From Bacteroidales bacterium (GTDB lineage Bacteria; Bacteroidota; Bacteroidia; Bacteroidales; Muribaculaceae), in the NCBI GenBank assembly GCA_019416425.1, contig DXXK01000077.1:1-15280 (forward strand): DNA of 15,280 nt, read 5' to 3'. Both the position numbers and the translations under genes were made by a program. Shown here one piece after another: positions 14,360-15,280 of this stretch; the first letter of the stretch is position 1; each line of letters starts with the position of its first letter. The notes beneath the pieces are model-generated. The model was not told the DNA's origin, ran no database searches, and saw only the letters and a program-made list of their open reading frames with translations.

Positions 14360-14396
14360 GTTTTACAAACTTTTAAAATATTTGATTTTGTAAAAC
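14360..14396. repeat. Inverted repeat in the leader of the AAA_14 gene
   Basis: GTTTTACAAA (14360-14369) and TTTGTAAAAC (14387-14396) are perfect 10-bp inverted copies separated by 17 bases. They lie between the -7 box and the start codon, so they could be an operator or fold as an RNA hairpin near the start. Confidence 0.7.
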
Positions 14397-14400
14397 GACA

Positions 14401-14432
14401 CAAATTTATAAATATTTTTTTCAAAAATCAAT
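14401..14432 (-). promoter_or_regulatory. Promoter of the AAA_14 ATPase gene
   Basis: On the minus strand, TAAATTTG (14408-14401) is a consensus -7 box and ATTG (14432-14429) stands 20 bases upstream as a -33 element. Transcription would start close to the outer arm of the 14360-14396 inverted repeat, about 43 bases before the ATG. Confidence 0.6.
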
Positions 14433-14451
14433 CTATTTGCATGAAAAATAT

Positions 14452-15108
14452 TCAGGAATCTTGCTGTTGGATGCTGAGAAGGGCGGGGAAATCGGAGATG
14501 ATGTAGTCGGCGCCGGCTTCCTGTAGTTCCGCAACTGAGCCGTTGCCGTAGGTCACGCCGCTGGTGGCAGCTCCGGCGCGTTTGCCCATGAGGATGTCGA
14601 CATTCATGTCGCCGACCACAAGCGTCTCGTCGCTGTTCCAGCCCTGGGCGGACAATATGTGGTTTACAGGTTCGGGCGAGGGTTTGCCGTTCTTGACATC
14701 ACCTCCACCAACCAGCATCTGGAAATATTCTCCTAAATGCAGTTCGGTACAGTATTCCTGCAATGATGCTTTGCTGCGGCTGGAGGCTATAGCCATTCTG
14801 ACTCCATCGCGGTGCATCGTGTCAAGGGTTTCAAGGACCCCCGGATATAAATGAATCTTATATGAGTCCTTGATGGTGTTGAAGATTGCCCGGTAGGTTG
14901 TCACATACCGTTCGGACAAGTTCGGAACCTCGGGCCAAAGTATAGCAGGAACATCCTCCAGCCTGTATCCGATCATCGCCTTGCATTCCGCATCGGTTTT
15001 ATACGGCAGGTTCAGTGCATCGATTGTCCGGTGCATGGTCTCGATAATCAACGCGGCAGTATCCACCAACGTGCCGTCAAAATCAAAGATGATATTCCTA
15101 TACTTCAT
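14452..15108 (-). CDS. HAD-superfamily phosphatase (phosphoglycolate phosphatase-like)
   Basis: A 218-residue hydrolase of the haloacid dehalogenase superfamily that removes phosphate from a small phosphorylated metabolite; the substrate cannot be read from sequence. Motif I DFDGTLVDT (Asp9 nucleophile, Asp11 acid/base) is near the N-terminus, followed by a helical cap (about 18-85). Motif II is ASSR, motif III the Lys in NGKPSPEP, and motif IV GDMNVD with the metal-binding Asp pair. The length and cap type fit the Gph/PgmB group. The start at 15108 gives the usual MKYRNIIFDFDG beginning; ATG 15123 would add five residues. No promoter is obvious. Higher GC than the central genes. Confidence 0.9.
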   Translation of the reverse strand: MKYRNIIFDFDGTLVDTAALIIETMHRTIDALNLPYKTDAECKAMIGYRLEDVPAILWPEVPNLSERYVTTYRAIFNTIKDSYKIHLYPGVLETLDTMHRDGVRMAIASSRSKASLQEYCTELHLGEYFQMLVGGGDVKNGKPSPEPVNHILSAQGWNSDETLVVGDMNVDILMGKRAGAATSGVTYGNGSVAELQEAGADYIISDFPALLSIQQQDS

Positions 15109-15280
15109 GTCTTGATTACGCATGGATTCAGTATCATTCTTAACCTACATTATTCATAGGGGTAGCTCGATGAACATGGCTATGGCTGGACACCGAGGCA
15201 ATGCGTAGTAATTTCAATCGGGCATGATATCAATGTGATATTTTTGAGTTTCCGCGTGGCTGACATGGACTGGATCGCAT
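15109..15280. other. Terminal stretch without a visible gene
   Basis: No convincing reading frame or RNA gene is seen. The only structure is a short hairpin, ATATCA (15227-15232) with TGATAT (15236-15241), followed by four T; too short to call a terminator with confidence. It should hold the promoter of the HAD gene, but no clear TAnnTTTG box on the minus strand was found. Confidence 0.4.

Overview
The window looks like a chromosome segment from a member of the Bacteroidales, probably a gut species near Muribaculaceae or Bacteroides; the family is a guess. The reasons are repeated TAnnTTTG -7 promoter boxes with weak or absent Shine-Dalgarno sites, an EF-G paralogue of the Bacteroides EF-G2 kind, a candidate Bacteroidales-type small RNA, and an AAA_14/DUF4143 ATPase.

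Layout. (1) 1-2435: promoter, an EF-G-like translation factor gene (GC-rich, codon use of a highly expressed gene), a short tandem repeat and a strong terminator. (2) 2531-2675: a candidate small RNA with its own promoter and terminator, possibly 6S/Bacteroidales-1-like. (3) 2722-8066: an AT-rich four-gene operon with 7-15 nt gaps, ending in a terminator: exported caspase-like protease, ECF-type sigma factor, single-pass membrane protein placed like an anti-sigma factor, and exported TPR-CHAT protease. (4) 8127-10184: a Pif1-like helicase with a C-terminal TPR-like extension. (5) 10254-12423: a two-gene membrane-protein operon whose first gene (64 codons) is split by a 1,310-bp IS4-family element; removing the element and one 9-bp target repeat restores the reading frame exactly. 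(6) 12570-13112: a lipoprotein of unknown function. (7) On the minus strand, 13158-15108: an AAA_14/DUF4143 ATPase and a HAD phosphatase. The last ~170 bases show no gene.

The most interesting part is region 3. Two caspase-clan proteases of different families (C14 and CHAT), both with apparent signal peptides, flank a cytoplasmic sigma factor and a protein that could hold it at the inner membrane. This resembles a protease-gated sigma switch, a logic known from TPR-CHAT/Csx30/RpoE of type III-E CRISPR systems. No CRISPR array, Cas protein or gasdermin-like gene is visible here, and the predicted compartment differs. Gene order and motifs are seen in the sequence; the regulatory circuit is inference.
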